DNA of 64,000 nucleotides from Wenjunlia vitaminophila DSM 41686. GTDB lineage: Bacteria; Actinomycetota; Actinomycetes; Streptomycetales; Streptomycetaceae. The stretch lies in assembly GCF_000380165.1 (NCBI RefSeq), contig NZ_KB904735.1:52720-116719 (forward strand). Direction: 5' to 3'. The position numbers were made by a program, and so were the translations under genes. Below are positions 27,434 through 35,829 of the stretch, one piece after another. The notes beneath the pieces were generated by a model. It saw only the letters and a list, made by a program, of their open reading frames with translations. It made no database searches and had not been told where the DNA came from. Each line of letters opens with the position of its first letter. Positions within the stretch are counted from its first letter, which is position 1.

Positions 27434-27883
27434 TCACTGGACGTCGAACTCGTTCCCCTCGGGGTCGGCCATGGTGACGTGGCTCGTTCCGGGCTCCTCC
27501 ACGACCCGCAGCACCGTGGCGCCGAGCTCCGTCAGCCGTCGCACCTCCGCGTCCCGCCGGCCGGCACCCACGTGCAGGTCGAGGTGGAGCCGGTTCTTGC
27601 CCTGCTTCGGCTCGGGTACCGCGTTGAACAGCAGCCGTCGGCCCAGGCCCACACCGGTGTCCCGGTCCACCGGGTCGTCGGGGTGGCGGATGCCGGCGGC
27701 GTGCCGCCAGGCCTTGTGTCCGTCCACCGTGGTGTGGTCCCCGGCACCGACCACGCCGGTTGCCAGGAGCCGGTCGATGAGGGAACTGTGGTCCTCCACC
27801 TGGTAGCCCAGGGCCCGCGCCCAGAAGTCGGCGAGGGCGATGGGCTCGGTGCAGTCGATGACCAGTTTGTACGCGATGGCCAT
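27434..27883 (-). CDS. VOC (glyoxalase/bleomycin-resistance) superfamily protein
   Basis: This 149-residue protein has paired beta-alpha-beta-beta-beta modules: YKLVIDCTEPIALADFWARALGY at the start and VTMADPEGNEFDV at the end, with HLDLHVG between. The fold binds a metal or a small hydrophobic ligand; substrates range from methylglyoxal adducts to antibiotics. The ATG at 27883 is chosen because AAGGATCACC precedes it; a longer frame to 28000 adds 39 Arg/Gly-rich residues with no similarity. No substrate can be assigned. Confidence 0.82.
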   Translation of the reverse strand: MAIAYKLVIDCTEPIALADFWARALGYQVEDHSSLIDRLLATGVVGAGDHTTVDGHKAWRHAAGIRHPDDPVDRDTGVGLGRRLLFNAVPEPKQGKNRLHLDLHVGAGRRDAEVRRLTELGATVLRVVEEPGTSHVTMADPEGNEFDVQ

Positions 27884-28203
27884 GGTGATCCTTCCACGAC
27901 GGGAACGCCGACCGGCTCGGTCGGCCACCATCATGCCGGCCACCCAGGACATCCCACGGCCGGCCCCCGGGGCCCCTGCGCCGAACCGGTGACGGGACAT
28001 GCGTGCCGGCGGAGGGCGGCGCCGCCCGGCCGCGCCACACCAGCGCGTCCGGAAGATGTCAGGTGCCCCCGCTCACCGGCATCTTGAGCGACTCTTGAGG
28101 TACCGTCCAGACAGAGTCAACGGGGGCGAGGCGCGGTGGGACAGGAGAGCCGTGCACCGGGGCGGTTCTGTCCGTGCCTGCGATGCTGTGAAGGAGCCGC
28201 CGC
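27884..28203. promoter_or_regulatory. Divergent intergenic region with an 11-bp-spaced direct repeat
   Basis: This 320-bp gap separates two VOC genes pointing away from each other and holds no gene. TCTTGAG occurs at 28082-28088 and again at 28093-28099, exactly 11 bp (one helical turn) apart, as in sites of OmpR-type response regulators. It lies about 105 bp upstream of the gene at 28204. The binding protein is unknown. Confidence 0.3.
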
Positions 28204-28566
28204 ATGCCTGCCCTTGTCGAGTTCGACACGGTCGTCCTGAACTGCGCCGACCCGGAGGGACTCGCTGCCTTCTACCAGGAGCTGACCGGCTGGGGGGTCG
28301 TCCACCGCGACCGGGACTGGGTCTGGCTGGGGGAGGGCGCGTCGGTCCGGCTCGGCCTCCGGCGGCGCCCAGGCTGGCAGCCCCCACCCCGACCAGGCGC
28401 CGGCACCCCGACGGGCCCGGACGTCCGGATCTCCACCCTGCGCCGGGGCACCAGGGAGCTGTTCGCGATGGGAGCGAGCCTCCCCGAGTTCCAGCCCGGC
28501 GGGGACGTCTGGGTGCTCCTCGCCGACCCGGAGGGGCACCTGTTCCGGCTCACCGTCGACGGTTGA
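28204..28566 (+). CDS. VOC superfamily protein
   Basis: This 120-residue protein is of the size seen in many actinomycete glyoxalase-like proteins. It starts FDTVVLNCADPEGLAAFYQELTGW and ends LLADPEGHLFRLTVDG, the usual first-helix and last-strand signatures. The conserved acidic and His metal positions appear only partly kept, so a binding rather than catalytic role is possible. AAGGAG lies before the ATG. Its stop faces the TetR gene across about 80 bp containing a weak 6-bp hairpin (28581-28597). Confidence 0.82.
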   Translation: MPALVEFDTVVLNCADPEGLAAFYQELTGWGVVHRDRDWVWLGEGASVRLGLRRRPGWQPPPRPGAGTPTGPDVRISTLRRGTRELFAMGASLPEFQPGGDVWVLLADPEGHLFRLTVDG

Positions 28567-28648
28567 CGCCCTGCCCGGCGCCCGCCCTGGTGGCGGGGGG
28601 CGGGTACGGCCCCACCGGGCGTCGCGCACTGCGTTCGGTGACGAGCCG

Positions 28649-29257
28649 TCAGTGCACCGTGACGACGGCGTCCCAGGCCGCCATCGCCCGGTCCACGATC
28701 TTCGTCAGGGTGGCGTGGGAGGCCCCGTCCCGGGCCTGCACCGACATCCCCTGGATCACGGCGGTGTAGTAGGACGCCACCGCCGAGGTGTCCACCCCGG
28801 CGGGCAGGTCCCCCTCGCGCACGCCCCGGTCGAGCCGCTGGGCCAGCTCCCGCATCCCGACGCACCGCCACCGCGCGAGATGGTCCCTGACCTCGGTGTT
28901 CGCCTCGGCGCAGTGGGTCGCGGCCAGCACGATCATGCACCCGCGCGGCTTGTCCTCCTGGGTGAAGGCGCACGCGTTGTGGCGCAGCACGGCCTCGACG
29001 GCGTCACGGGCGGTGGGCGCCTCGGTGAGCGCCCGTGTCACCGGCCCGCCCTCGGTGGCGTCGTACAGCGCCACCGCCTCGCGGAAGAGCTGTTCCTTGC
29101 AGCCGAAGGCCGCGTAGAGGCTGGGTGAGTTGATGCCCATGGCCGTGGTCAGGTCGGTCATGGAGGTCGTCTCGTAGCCGCGTTCCCAGAACACCCGCAT
29201 CGCCCGCTCCAGTGCCGCGGCGCGGTCGAAGCTCCTGGGACGCCCGGGTCCGGCCAC
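28649..29257 (-). CDS. TetR-family transcriptional regulator
   Basis: This 202-residue repressor-type protein has an N-terminal helix-turn-helix (FDRAAALERAMRVFWERGYE, then MTDLTTAMGINSPSLYAAFG) and a C-terminal ligand domain like that of the AcrR/YxaF group, with CAFTQEDKPRGCMIVLAATHC carrying two cysteines. It is divergent from the SDR gene at 29377. Palindromes in the 119-bp gap suggest it represses both itself and the reductase until an aldehyde, quinone or similar effector binds. The effector is inferred, not seen. Confidence 0.9.
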   Translation of the reverse strand: MAGPGRPRSFDRAAALERAMRVFWERGYETTSMTDLTTAMGINSPSLYAAFGCKEQLFREAVALYDATEGGPVTRALTEAPTARDAVEAVLRHNACAFTQEDKPRGCMIVLAATHCAEANTEVRDHLARWRCVGMRELAQRLDRGVREGDLPAGVDTSAVASYYTAVIQGMSVQARDGASHATLTKIVDRAMAAWDAVVTVH

Positions 29258-29279
29258 GTCCTCACCTCCTGTCCGGGGC

Positions 29280-29294
29280 CACAGAGATTCTGTG
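29280..29294. promoter_or_regulatory. Operator-like palindrome near the TetR start
   Basis: CACAGA-GAT-TCTGTG is a perfect 6-bp inverted repeat, 23 bp upstream of the TetR start codon on the minus strand. It shares the half-site TCTGT with the second palindrome at 29343-29366. Confidence 0.5.
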
Positions 29295-29342
29295 TCGCCC
29301 GTTAAAGATACGCCTTGACGTGGGCGGGAGGGCGTGTGATGG

Positions 29343-29366
29343 TTTCTGTGCTGAGCGATACAGAAA
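29343..29366. promoter_or_regulatory. Operator-like palindrome upstream of the SDR gene
   Basis: TTTCTGT and ACAGAAA form a perfect 7-bp inverted repeat separated by 10 bp. It ends 10 bp before the SDR start codon, where bound repressor would block transcription or early elongation. It is a probable site for the divergent TetR protein. Confidence 0.55.
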
Positions 29367-29376
29367 TGGAGCGCCC

Positions 29377-30123
29377 ATGAACGCGCTGACGGGCAAGGCC
29401 GTTGTGGTGACCGGTGGGAGCAGGGGCATCGGGGCCGCGATCAGCAGGCGGTTGGCGCGGGACGGCGCCGACGTGGCGCTCACCCACGTCAGCCCTGCCG
29501 GCAGGGCGAGGGCCGAGGAGGTGGTGGCCGACATCGAGGCGGCCGGCCGACGCGCACTGGCGATCCGGGCCGACTCGGCGGACCCCCACGCCGTCACCGC
29601 CGCGGTGGACCAGGCCGCGGAGGCGTTCGGCCGGCTGGACGTCCTGGTCAACAACGCCGGGATCTTCCCGTACGGGCCGGTCGAGCAGGTCTCCCTGGAA
29701 GAGCTGGACCGGACCCTGGCCATCCACGTCCGCGCCGCCTTCCTCGCGGCGCAGGCGGCGGTGCGGCACCTCCCCGACGGCGGACGCATCATCAGCATCG
29801 GCAGCAACCTCGCCGACCGGGTACCAACCCCCGGCACCACCCTGTACACCATGTCGAAGGCCGCCCTCGCCGGCCTCACCAGGGGACTGGCGCGCGAACT
29901 CGGACCGCGGGGCATCACCGTCAACCTCGTCAACCCCGGCTCGACGGACACCGACATGAACCCGGCGGACGCCCCGGGGGCCGACGACCAGCGGCGGCTC
30001 GCCGCGCTCGGTCGGTTCCTCGACCCGGACGACGTCGCGGCGACCGTGGCCCACCTCGCCGGGCCCGCGGGCCGGAACATCACCGGCACCACGGTGACCG
30101 TGGACGCGGGCAGCAACGCCTGA
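29377..30123 (+). CDS. Short-chain dehydrogenase/reductase (3-oxoacyl-ACP reductase-like)
   Basis: This 248-residue SDR has the NAD(P) motif TGGSRGIG (12-19), NNAG (about 89-92), the catalytic serine in IGSN (about 138) and YTMSK (Y about 151, K about 155). It reduces a carbonyl or oxidises an alcohol in the cytoplasm; FabG-like paralogues with a TetR neighbour often act on xenobiotic or secondary substrates. ATG at 29377 with a modest GGAG site 5 bp before it. Likely controlled by the TetR gene divergent to it. Confidence 0.9.
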   Translation: MNALTGKAVVVTGGSRGIGAAISRRLARDGADVALTHVSPAGRARAEEVVADIEAAGRRALAIRADSADPHAVTAAVDQAAEAFGRLDVLVNNAGIFPYGPVEQVSLEELDRTLAIHVRAAFLAAQAAVRHLPDGGRIISIGSNLADRVPTPGTTLYTMSKAALAGLTRGLARELGPRGITVNLVNPGSTDTDMNPADAPGADDQRRLAALGRFLDPDDVAATVAHLAGPAGRNITGTTVTVDAGSNA

Positions 30124-30226
30124 CCGCGGCCCCGGCGGGGGGCGGGCACACCGTTCGGCCCGGGCTTGAGGGGGCGCGTGGCACCATCGTCGCGCCGTGT
30201 GCTCCGGCTGCTGAGAAGGGGGTCCC

Positions 30227-31972
30227 TTGAACACCAGCACCACCACCCGCAACGACGTCGACTGGTGGCGGGAGAGCGTCGTCTACCAGGTCTACGTGCC
30301 CAGCTTCGCCGACTCCGACGGCGACGGGATCGGGGACCTACCAGGGATCACCGGCAGGCTGGAACACCTCGCGGGACTCGGGGTGGACGCGGTGTGGCTG
30401 ACCCCCTTCTACCCCTCCCCGTGGGCCGACGGCGGCTACGACGTCGTGGACCACCGCGCCGTGGACCCCAGGCACGGCACGCTGGACGACGCCCGGGCCC
30501 TCCTGGACCGTGCCCACCACCTCGGGCTGCGGGTCATCGTGGACCTGGTGCCCAACCACTGCTCGGACCAGCACCCGTGGTTCCGTGAGGCGCTCGACTC
30601 ACCCCCCGGCTCCAGGGCCAGGGACCGCTTCGTGTTCCGGGACGGCGCCGGCCGTGACGGCGGCGACCCCCCTGCCGACTGGCAGTCCAAGTTCGGCGGC
30701 GCCGCCTGGACCCGGGTGGCCGACGGGCAGTGGTACATGCACATATTCGCCGCCGAACAGCCGGACCTGAACTGGGACAACGCCGAGGTCGCCGAGGACT
30801 TCGAAGAGACGATCAGGTTCTGGTTGGACCTCGGCGTGGACGGCTTCCGGATCGACGTCGCCCACGGGCTGCGCAAGGACCTCACCTGGCCGCTGCGCGA
30901 CACCAACGGCGAGGACTCCGCGCCGCTCGACGCCCCGCCCGAGGGGAGGGACCACCCCTTCTGGGACCGCGACGAGGTGCACGAGGTGCACCGCTCCTGG
31001 CGGAAGATCATCGACCAGTACGACCCGCCCCGGATCACCGTCGCCGAAGCCGGGGTGAGCGCCGCCCGGCTGCCCCTCTACACCCGCCCCGACGAACTCC
31101 ACCAGGCGTTCAACTTCTTCCACCTGCGCTGCCCCTGGGACGCCGCCGCGTTCCGCGAGGTCATCGACACCTCCCTGGCCGGGGCCCGGTCGGTCGGGTC
31201 CCTGCCGACCTGGGTGCTGTCCAACCACGACGTGGTGCGCCACCGGAGCCGCTACGCCCTGCCCGAAAGGACCGACCTCGCCGCGTGGCTGGCCGCCGAC
31301 GGCCTGGACCCGCGACCCGACGACGCCCGGGGCGGGCGCCGCGCCCGCGCCGCCGCGCTGCTCACCCTCGCGCTGCCCGGCACCACCTACCTCTACCAGG
31401 GGGAGGAGTTGGGCCTGCCGGAGGTCCCCGACCTGCCCCGGCACGCCCTGCGCGACCCCATGTGGGAGCGGACGGGACACCGGGTCAAGGGACGTGACGG
31501 CTGCCGGGTGCCGCTGCCGTGGACGTGCTCCGGGCCCTCCCACGGCTTCGGCCCCGGCGCGGCCTGGCTGCCCCAGCCGGACGGCTGGGGCGCCCACTCG
31601 GTCGAGGCCCAGACGGGCACGGCCGGTTCCTTCCTCGAGCTGTACCGGGCGGCGTTGGCGGTGCGTCGAACGTACCGCGGTGACGAGGGTTTCTCCTGGC
31701 TCGCCGGGAACGAAGGCGAACTCGCCTTCCGCAAGGGAGCGGGGCTGGTCTGCCGCGTCAACCTCTCCGACCGCCCGGTGCCGCTGACCGCCGGCCGACT
31801 GCTGCTGGCCAGCGGACCGCTGGGGGACGCGCCCGCGGCCGGCGCCACCAGGACCACGGAGGCTCCGCGGAGCCGGGTCGCCCCGGGCCACGGACGGCCG
31901 TTGTCCCGCGGGGAACTGCTGCCCGCGGACACGGCGGTCTGGCTGGCCGACGAAGGCCCGGCCAGGGCCTGA
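30227..31972 (+). CDS. GH13 alpha-glucosidase / oligo-1,6-glucosidase
   Basis: This 581-residue cytoplasmic glycoside hydrolase of family 13 opens with WWRESVVYQVYVPSFADSDGDGIGDL, the signature of the alpha-glucosidase/trehalose-synthase branch. Catalytic residues: nucleophile D210 (GFRIDVAH), acid/base E274 (TVAEAG) and the transition-state D335 (SNHDVVRH). It should release glucose from short alpha-glucans or isomaltose-type sugars. The start is a TTG at 30227 with GAGAAGGGG upstream; no better ATG or GTG is near. No transporter is adjacent. Product specificity cannot be read with certainty. Confidence 0.88.
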   Translation: MNTSTTTRNDVDWWRESVVYQVYVPSFADSDGDGIGDLPGITGRLEHLAGLGVDAVWLTPFYPSPWADGGYDVVDHRAVDPRHGTLDDARALLDRAHHLGLRVIVDLVPNHCSDQHPWFREALDSPPGSRARDRFVFRDGAGRDGGDPPADWQSKFGGAAWTRVADGQWYMHIFAAEQPDLNWDNAEVAEDFEETIRFWLDLGVDGFRIDVAHGLRKDLTWPLRDTNGEDSAPLDAPPEGRDHPFWDRDEVHEVHRSWRKIIDQYDPPRITVAEAGVSAARLPLYTRPDELHQAFNFFHLRCPWDAAAFREVIDTSLAGARSVGSLPTWVLSNHDVVRHRSRYALPERTDLAAWLAADGLDPRPDDARGGRRARAAALLTLALPGTTYLYQGEELGLPEVPDLPRHALRDPMWERTGHRVKGRDGCRVPLPWTCSGPSHGFGPGAAWLPQPDGWGAHSVEAQTGTAGSFLELYRAALAVRRTYRGDEGFSWLAGNEGELAFRKGAGLVCRVNLSDRPVPLTAGRLLLASGPLGDAPAAGATRTTEAPRSRVAPGHGRPLSRGELLPADTAVWLADEGPARA

Positions 31973-31996
31973 CCGCCGCGTCCCACCACGCCTCCT

Positions 31997-32026
31997 GGCC
32001 GGCGGCCGTGCCGACGGCCGCCGGCC
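31997..32026. terminator. Bidirectional hairpin terminator, 13-bp stem
   Basis: GGCCGGCGGCCGT and its exact complement enclose a GCCG loop. It lies between the convergent GH13 and VOC genes, 24 bp after the first stop and 4 bp from the second. Confidence 0.8.
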
Positions 32027-32030
32027 CAGG

Positions 32031-32426
32031 TCAACGGTGCTCGGGGGCGTCCCCGTAGGGCTGGGTGATGATCTCCATGGTGTGGCCCACCGGGTCCAGG
32101 AAGTACAGCCCGCGACCGCCGTAGTGGTGGTTGATCTCGCCCGGCTCCGTACGGTGCGGATCGGCGTAGTAGGTGATCCCGGCCCGCTTGATCCGCTCGA
32201 ACGCGGCGTCGAACTCCCGGTCGGAGACGAGGAAGGCGTAGTGCTGTGGCGTGATCGACTCCGTCGGGGCGTCGGCGTAGTCGAGGGTCACGCCGTTGCC
32301 GGTGGCAACGGGGACGAACGGACCGAACACCGGTCCGACCTCGAGGTCGAGGATGTCAGCGAGGAACGCCGCGGACACGTGGCGGTCCCGGGCGTGGACG
32401 ATGGTGTGATTGAGATCGACTGACAC
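32031..32426 (-). CDS. VOC-family protein (dioxygenase/glyoxalase-like)
   Basis: This 131-residue protein has clear metal-ligand context: LNHTIVHARD near the start (His), HYAFLVSD in the middle and YFLDPVGHTMEIIT at the end (Glu). Ligands of this pattern fit an active extradiol-type or glyoxalase-type enzyme more than the two other VOC proteins in the window. GTG start at 32426, with GGAGGGG about 8 bp upstream on the minus strand. The substrate is unknown. Confidence 0.85.
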   Translation of the reverse strand: MSVDLNHTIVHARDRHVSAAFLADILDLEVGPVFGPFVPVATGNGVTLDYADAPTESITPQHYAFLVSDREFDAAFERIKRAGITYYADPHRTEPGEINHHYGGRGLYFLDPVGHTMEIITQPYGDAPEHR

Positions 32427-32736
32427 GGTGGAAACCCCTCCGCACTGTCGCTGGCTCCGGCCCCAGCGGGCTCGCCCGGTGGCTGGCCCTGACGCGCTCC
32501 CTCGATCATAGGCAGGGGCGCGCTGGAGCGTCGAGGAAGGAACTCGCCGTTGGTTTGTTCGGATTTCATGCGTACTGTGCTGTCCGCCAGCGCCGAGGAC
32601 GTCACCGGACGGGAGGGCCGTCGCCTGGCAGGATGGGCAACGTTCCGTGTGGCCACCCCCGACACCGACCACCCCGCCACCCCGCTGACGTCCCGCCCGA
32701 CGCAGTACCACCACGGCCCTGAAGGGGAACCGAGCC
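32427..32736. other. 310-bp divergent gap upstream of the pyruvate oxidase gene
   Basis: No gene is evident. A good promoter match for the + strand lies at 32550-32578 (listed separately). A short ORF from 32567 lacks codon bias and has no ribosome site. Confidence 0.4.
32550..32578 (+). promoter_or_regulatory. Candidate sigma-70-type promoter for the pyruvate oxidase gene
   Basis: TTGGTT (32550-32555) and TACTGT (32573-32578) are spaced 17 bp in the AT-richest part of the gap. Transcription would start near 32585, leaving a leader of about 150 nt before the ATG at 32737. Confidence 0.4.
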
Positions 32737-34503
32737 ATGGCCAAGCAGACCGTTGCCGAACAACTTGTCGACCTGCTGCGCAAAGCCGGGGTCGAGCGCA
32801 TCTACGGGGTCGTCGGTGACAGCCTCAACCCGGTGGTGGACGCGGTGCGCCGCACCCCGGGCGTCACCTGGGTCCAGGTGCGGCACGAGGAGGCCGGGGC
32901 GTTCGCGGCGAGCGCGGAGGCCCAGCTCTCCGGCCGCCTCGCGGTGTGCGCGGGAAGCTGCGGGCCGGGGAACCTCCACCTCGTCAACGGCCTGTACGAC
33001 GCCCACCGCAGCATGGCTCCGGTGCTCGGCATCGCCGCGCAGATCCCCAGCGCGGAGATCGGCACCGGGTACTTCCAGGAGACCCACCCGGACCGCACCT
33101 TCGCCGAGTGCAGCCACTGCTCCGAACTGGTGTCGGTGCCGGAGCAGATGCCGCGCGCCGCCCAGTCCGCCATCCAGCACGCCGTCGGCCGCTCCGGGGT
33201 GTCGGTGCTCAGCCTCCCCGGCGACGTCGCGGCCAAGCAGGCCCCCGGCGGCGCCGCGGAGCTGCCGCTGGTCGCCCAACGCCCCACCGTCCGCCCCGGG
33301 GACGCCGAGCTGGCCGAACTCGCGGCCCTGGTGAACGGCGCCCGCCGGGTGACCCTGTTCTGCGGCAGCGGAACCCAGGGGGCCCACCAGGAGGTGATGC
33401 GGTTCGCGGAACTGGTCAAGTCCCCGGTGGGCCACTCCCTGCGCGGAAAGGAGTACATCCAGTACGACAATCCCTTTGACGTGGGGATGTCCGGCCTCCT
33501 CGGCTACGGCGCCGCCTACGACGCGATGCACGAGGCCGACCTGCTGATCCTGCTCGGCACCGACTTCCCCTACCAGGCCTTCCTCCCGGACGACGTGCCC
33601 ACCGTGCAGATCGACATCCGCCCCGAGAACCTGGGCCGGCGCACCACCCTGGACCTGGCGGTGTGGGGAGACGTCCGGGAGACGCTGAACTGCCTGATCC
33701 CGCTGGTCCAGGAGAAGACCGACCGCCGTTTCCTGGACCGGATGCTGCGCCGACACGCCGATGCCCTGGAGGGAGTGGTCAGCGCCTACACCCGCAACGT
33801 GGAACGCCACGTCCCGATCCACCCGGAGTACGTCGCCTCCGTCCTGGACGAGGAGGCGGCGGACGACGCCGTCTTCACCGTGGACACCGGGATGTGCAAC
33901 GTCTGGGCCGCGCGCTACCTCACGCCGAACGGGCGGCGAAGGGTGATCGGCTCGTTCACCCACGGGTCCATGGCCAACGCGCTGCCCCAGGCGATCGGCG
34001 CCCAGTGCCTCCAGCCCGGGCGCCAGGTGATCTCCATGTCCGGTGACGGCGGGTTCAGCATGCTGATGGGTGACTTCCTCACCCTGGTCCAGTACGCCCT
34101 GCCGGTGAAGGTCGTGCTGTTCAACAACTCCGCCCTCGGCATGATCGACCTGGAGATGATGGTCGCCGGGCTGCCGCCGTACGCCACCTCGTACACCAAT
34201 CCGGACTTCGCCGCGGTCGCCAGGGCCATGGGCGCCCACGGGATCAGGGTGGAGGACCCCCGGGGTGTCCGTGACGCGCTGCGGGAGGCGTTCCGCCACC
34301 CGGGACCCGCCCTGGTGGACGTGGTCACCGACCCCAACGCCCTGTCCATCCCCCCGCACATCACCGGCAAGCAGGTCGGCGGCTTCGCGGTCTCCTCCAG
34401 CAAGCTGGTGCTCAACGGCGGTGTGGGGCGCATGGTGCAGATGGCGAGGTCCAACCTGCGGAACGTGCCCCCCGGGGACTACGGGAGCCGTTTTCGCCGG
34501 TAG
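32737..34503 (+). CDS. poxB: Pyruvate oxidase / pyruvate dehydrogenase (quinone), ThDP-dependent
   Basis: This 588-residue protein has three domains: the N-terminal ThDP-binding part with the catalytic glutamate (VRHEEAGAFAAS, about residue 50), a central FAD-binding part (TLFCGSGTQGAH), and the C-terminal ThDP motif GDGGF...N (about 435-462). It should decarboxylate pyruvate to acetate and CO2, passing electrons to the quinone pool at the membrane, as E. coli PoxB does. The C-terminus ends MVQMARSNLRNVPP, where PoxB has its lipid-binding helix. Acetolactate synthase is the main alternative, but the AQIPSAEIGTGYFQE segment favours PoxB. Confidence 0.88.
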   Translation: MAKQTVAEQLVDLLRKAGVERIYGVVGDSLNPVVDAVRRTPGVTWVQVRHEEAGAFAASAEAQLSGRLAVCAGSCGPGNLHLVNGLYDAHRSMAPVLGIAAQIPSAEIGTGYFQETHPDRTFAECSHCSELVSVPEQMPRAAQSAIQHAVGRSGVSVLSLPGDVAAKQAPGGAAELPLVAQRPTVRPGDAELAELAALVNGARRVTLFCGSGTQGAHQEVMRFAELVKSPVGHSLRGKEYIQYDNPFDVGMSGLLGYGAAYDAMHEADLLILLGTDFPYQAFLPDDVPTVQIDIRPENLGRRTTLDLAVWGDVRETLNCLIPLVQEKTDRRFLDRMLRRHADALEGVVSAYTRNVERHVPIHPEYVASVLDEEAADDAVFTVDTGMCNVWAARYLTPNGRRRVIGSFTHGSMANALPQAIGAQCLQPGRQVISMSGDGGFSMLMGDFLTLVQYALPVKVVLFNNSALGMIDLEMMVAGLPPYATSYTNPDFAAVARAMGAHGIRVEDPRGVRDALREAFRHPGPALVDVVTDPNALSIPPHITGKQVGGFAVSSSKLVLNGGVGRMVQMARSNLRNVPPGDYGSRFRR

Positions 34504-34623
34504 GCCGGCGGCCTTCCGCTCCGCTCCGGCTCGGTGGCGGAGGCGTTCCTGCTTGACGAGGGGGCGCCGGGCAGGCACGGTCCGCCCGCGCAGCGGTGCG
34601 CTACCTCCCGGTGGCCACCGTCC

Positions 34624-34804
34624 CTAGGGCCTGTCTGATGAGTAGCGTCGTCCGCCCGGAGGGCGGGGGTCGCGGCGTCTGGTGCGTGCGATCGCAAGGC
34701 AGAGGGTCGTCCTCGTACTGGGTGTACATGGACGATCCCGACAACGCAGCGAGCGTGCGTGCCAGGCGTCACGACCCAGGCAGGATTTATCAGACAGGCC
34801 CTAG
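34624..34804 (-). mobile_element. MITE-like element, copy 2 (181 bp, inverse orientation)
   Basis: Same element as at 23701 and 41575, with CTAG borders and 12-bp terminal inverted repeats, running in the opposite direction. It overlaps the last five codons of the sigma factor gene and supplies its TGA stop, so this copy changed the protein end. It differs from the others by only a handful of bases. Confidence 0.85.
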
Positions 34805-35728
34805 CACCGGACCCACGCCGCCCCGGGCGGGTGCCGGGCCACCGCCCGGCCCCGGGGTGCCGAGCCCGAGACGCGTCAGGCGCCTGGAGTCGGCCAGGAT
34901 GTCGATGGTGGTGATCCTCCCCCCGGTGACGGTGAACCCCAGCACCGCAGAGGGCTTCCCGAGCGGTGCCGCCAGCACCCCGGGCGCACCGTTCACCAGC
35001 ACCGGGTGGGCGAACCTGGCGATCCGCTGGAAGGTCAGGGCCTGCCGGGCGACGTCCGCGGCCCCCCGCAGGGGTGGGAAGCCGCCGGCCGGGTGGGCAC
35101 CGCGGTCCGCCCGCAGCACCACGTCCGGGTCGAGGACGGCGACCAGCGCCTCGAAGTCGCCGCCGCGGGCGGCGGCGAGGAAGGCCCCGACGACCTCCCG
35201 CTGCCGGGGCAGGTCGGTGTCCGGGACCGGCGCCGCCGACTGGACCCTGCGGCGGGCCCGGCTGGCCAACTGCCGGGCCGCGGTGGGGGTGCGCCCCACG
35301 ATCGGGGCGATCTCGTCGAAGGGCACCGCGAACATGTCGTGCAGCACGAAGGCCAGACGCTCCGCCGGGGCCAGCGTGTCCAGCACCACCAGCATGGCCA
35401 GGCCCACCGAGTCCGCCAGCAGGGCCTCCTGCTCGGGGTCCACCTCGTCATCGCGGACCACGATCGGGTCAGGCAGCCGCATCCCCAACGGCTCCTCGCG
35501 GCGCGACCTCCGCGAACGCAGCATGTCCAGGGCGACCCGGCCGACCACCGTGGTCAGCCAGCCGCCCAGGTTCTCCACGCGTTCGCTGTCGCAGCGGCTC
35601 AGTCGCAGCCAGGCCTCCTGCACGGCGTCGTCGGCCTCACTCAGGGAGCCGAGCATGCGGTAGGCCACCGCCCTGAGCTGGCTCCGGTGCGCCTCGAAGC
35701 GGTCGGCCAGCCATTCCGGTTCGTCCAT
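34790..35728 (-). CDS. ECF sigma factor with C-terminal SnoaL-like domain (ECF41/SigJ-like)
   Basis: This 312-residue protein has sigma region 2 (LADRFEAHRSQLRAVAYRMLGSLSEADDAVQEAWLRL), region 4 (LAPAERLAFVLHDMFAVPFDEIAPIVGRT) and a long C-terminal SnoaL-type domain (VVGAFLAAARGGDFEALVAVLDPDVV), as in ECF41 factors, where the domain controls activity in place of an anti-sigma factor. The linker carries RLPDP, which corresponds to the WLPEP motif of the group. The ATG at 35728 is preceded by GAGGAA. The last residues (PV) and the stop are read from the MITE; without it the frame would continue TVATGR and then stop. Confidence 0.88.
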   Translation of the reverse strand: MDEPEWLADRFEAHRSQLRAVAYRMLGSLSEADDAVQEAWLRLSRCDSERVENLGGWLTTVVGRVALDMLRSRRSRREEPLGMRLPDPIVVRDDEVDPEQEALLADSVGLAMLVVLDTLAPAERLAFVLHDMFAVPFDEIAPIVGRTPTAARQLASRARRRVQSAAPVPDTDLPRQREVVGAFLAAARGGDFEALVAVLDPDVVLRADRGAHPAGGFPPLRGAADVARQALTFQRIARFAHPVLVNGAPGVLAAPLGKPSAVLGFTVTGGRITTIDILADSRRLTRLGLGTPGPGGGPAPARGGVGPVLGPV

Positions 35729-35829
35729 GGGACACGTTCCTCGGTCGGTTTTCCCGGGGTTGTTCCGCTCCGTCATCGCTGCGACGAACCAGATCCAGCC
35801 AATGTGACACCACCTGCCCGATGCGCCGC

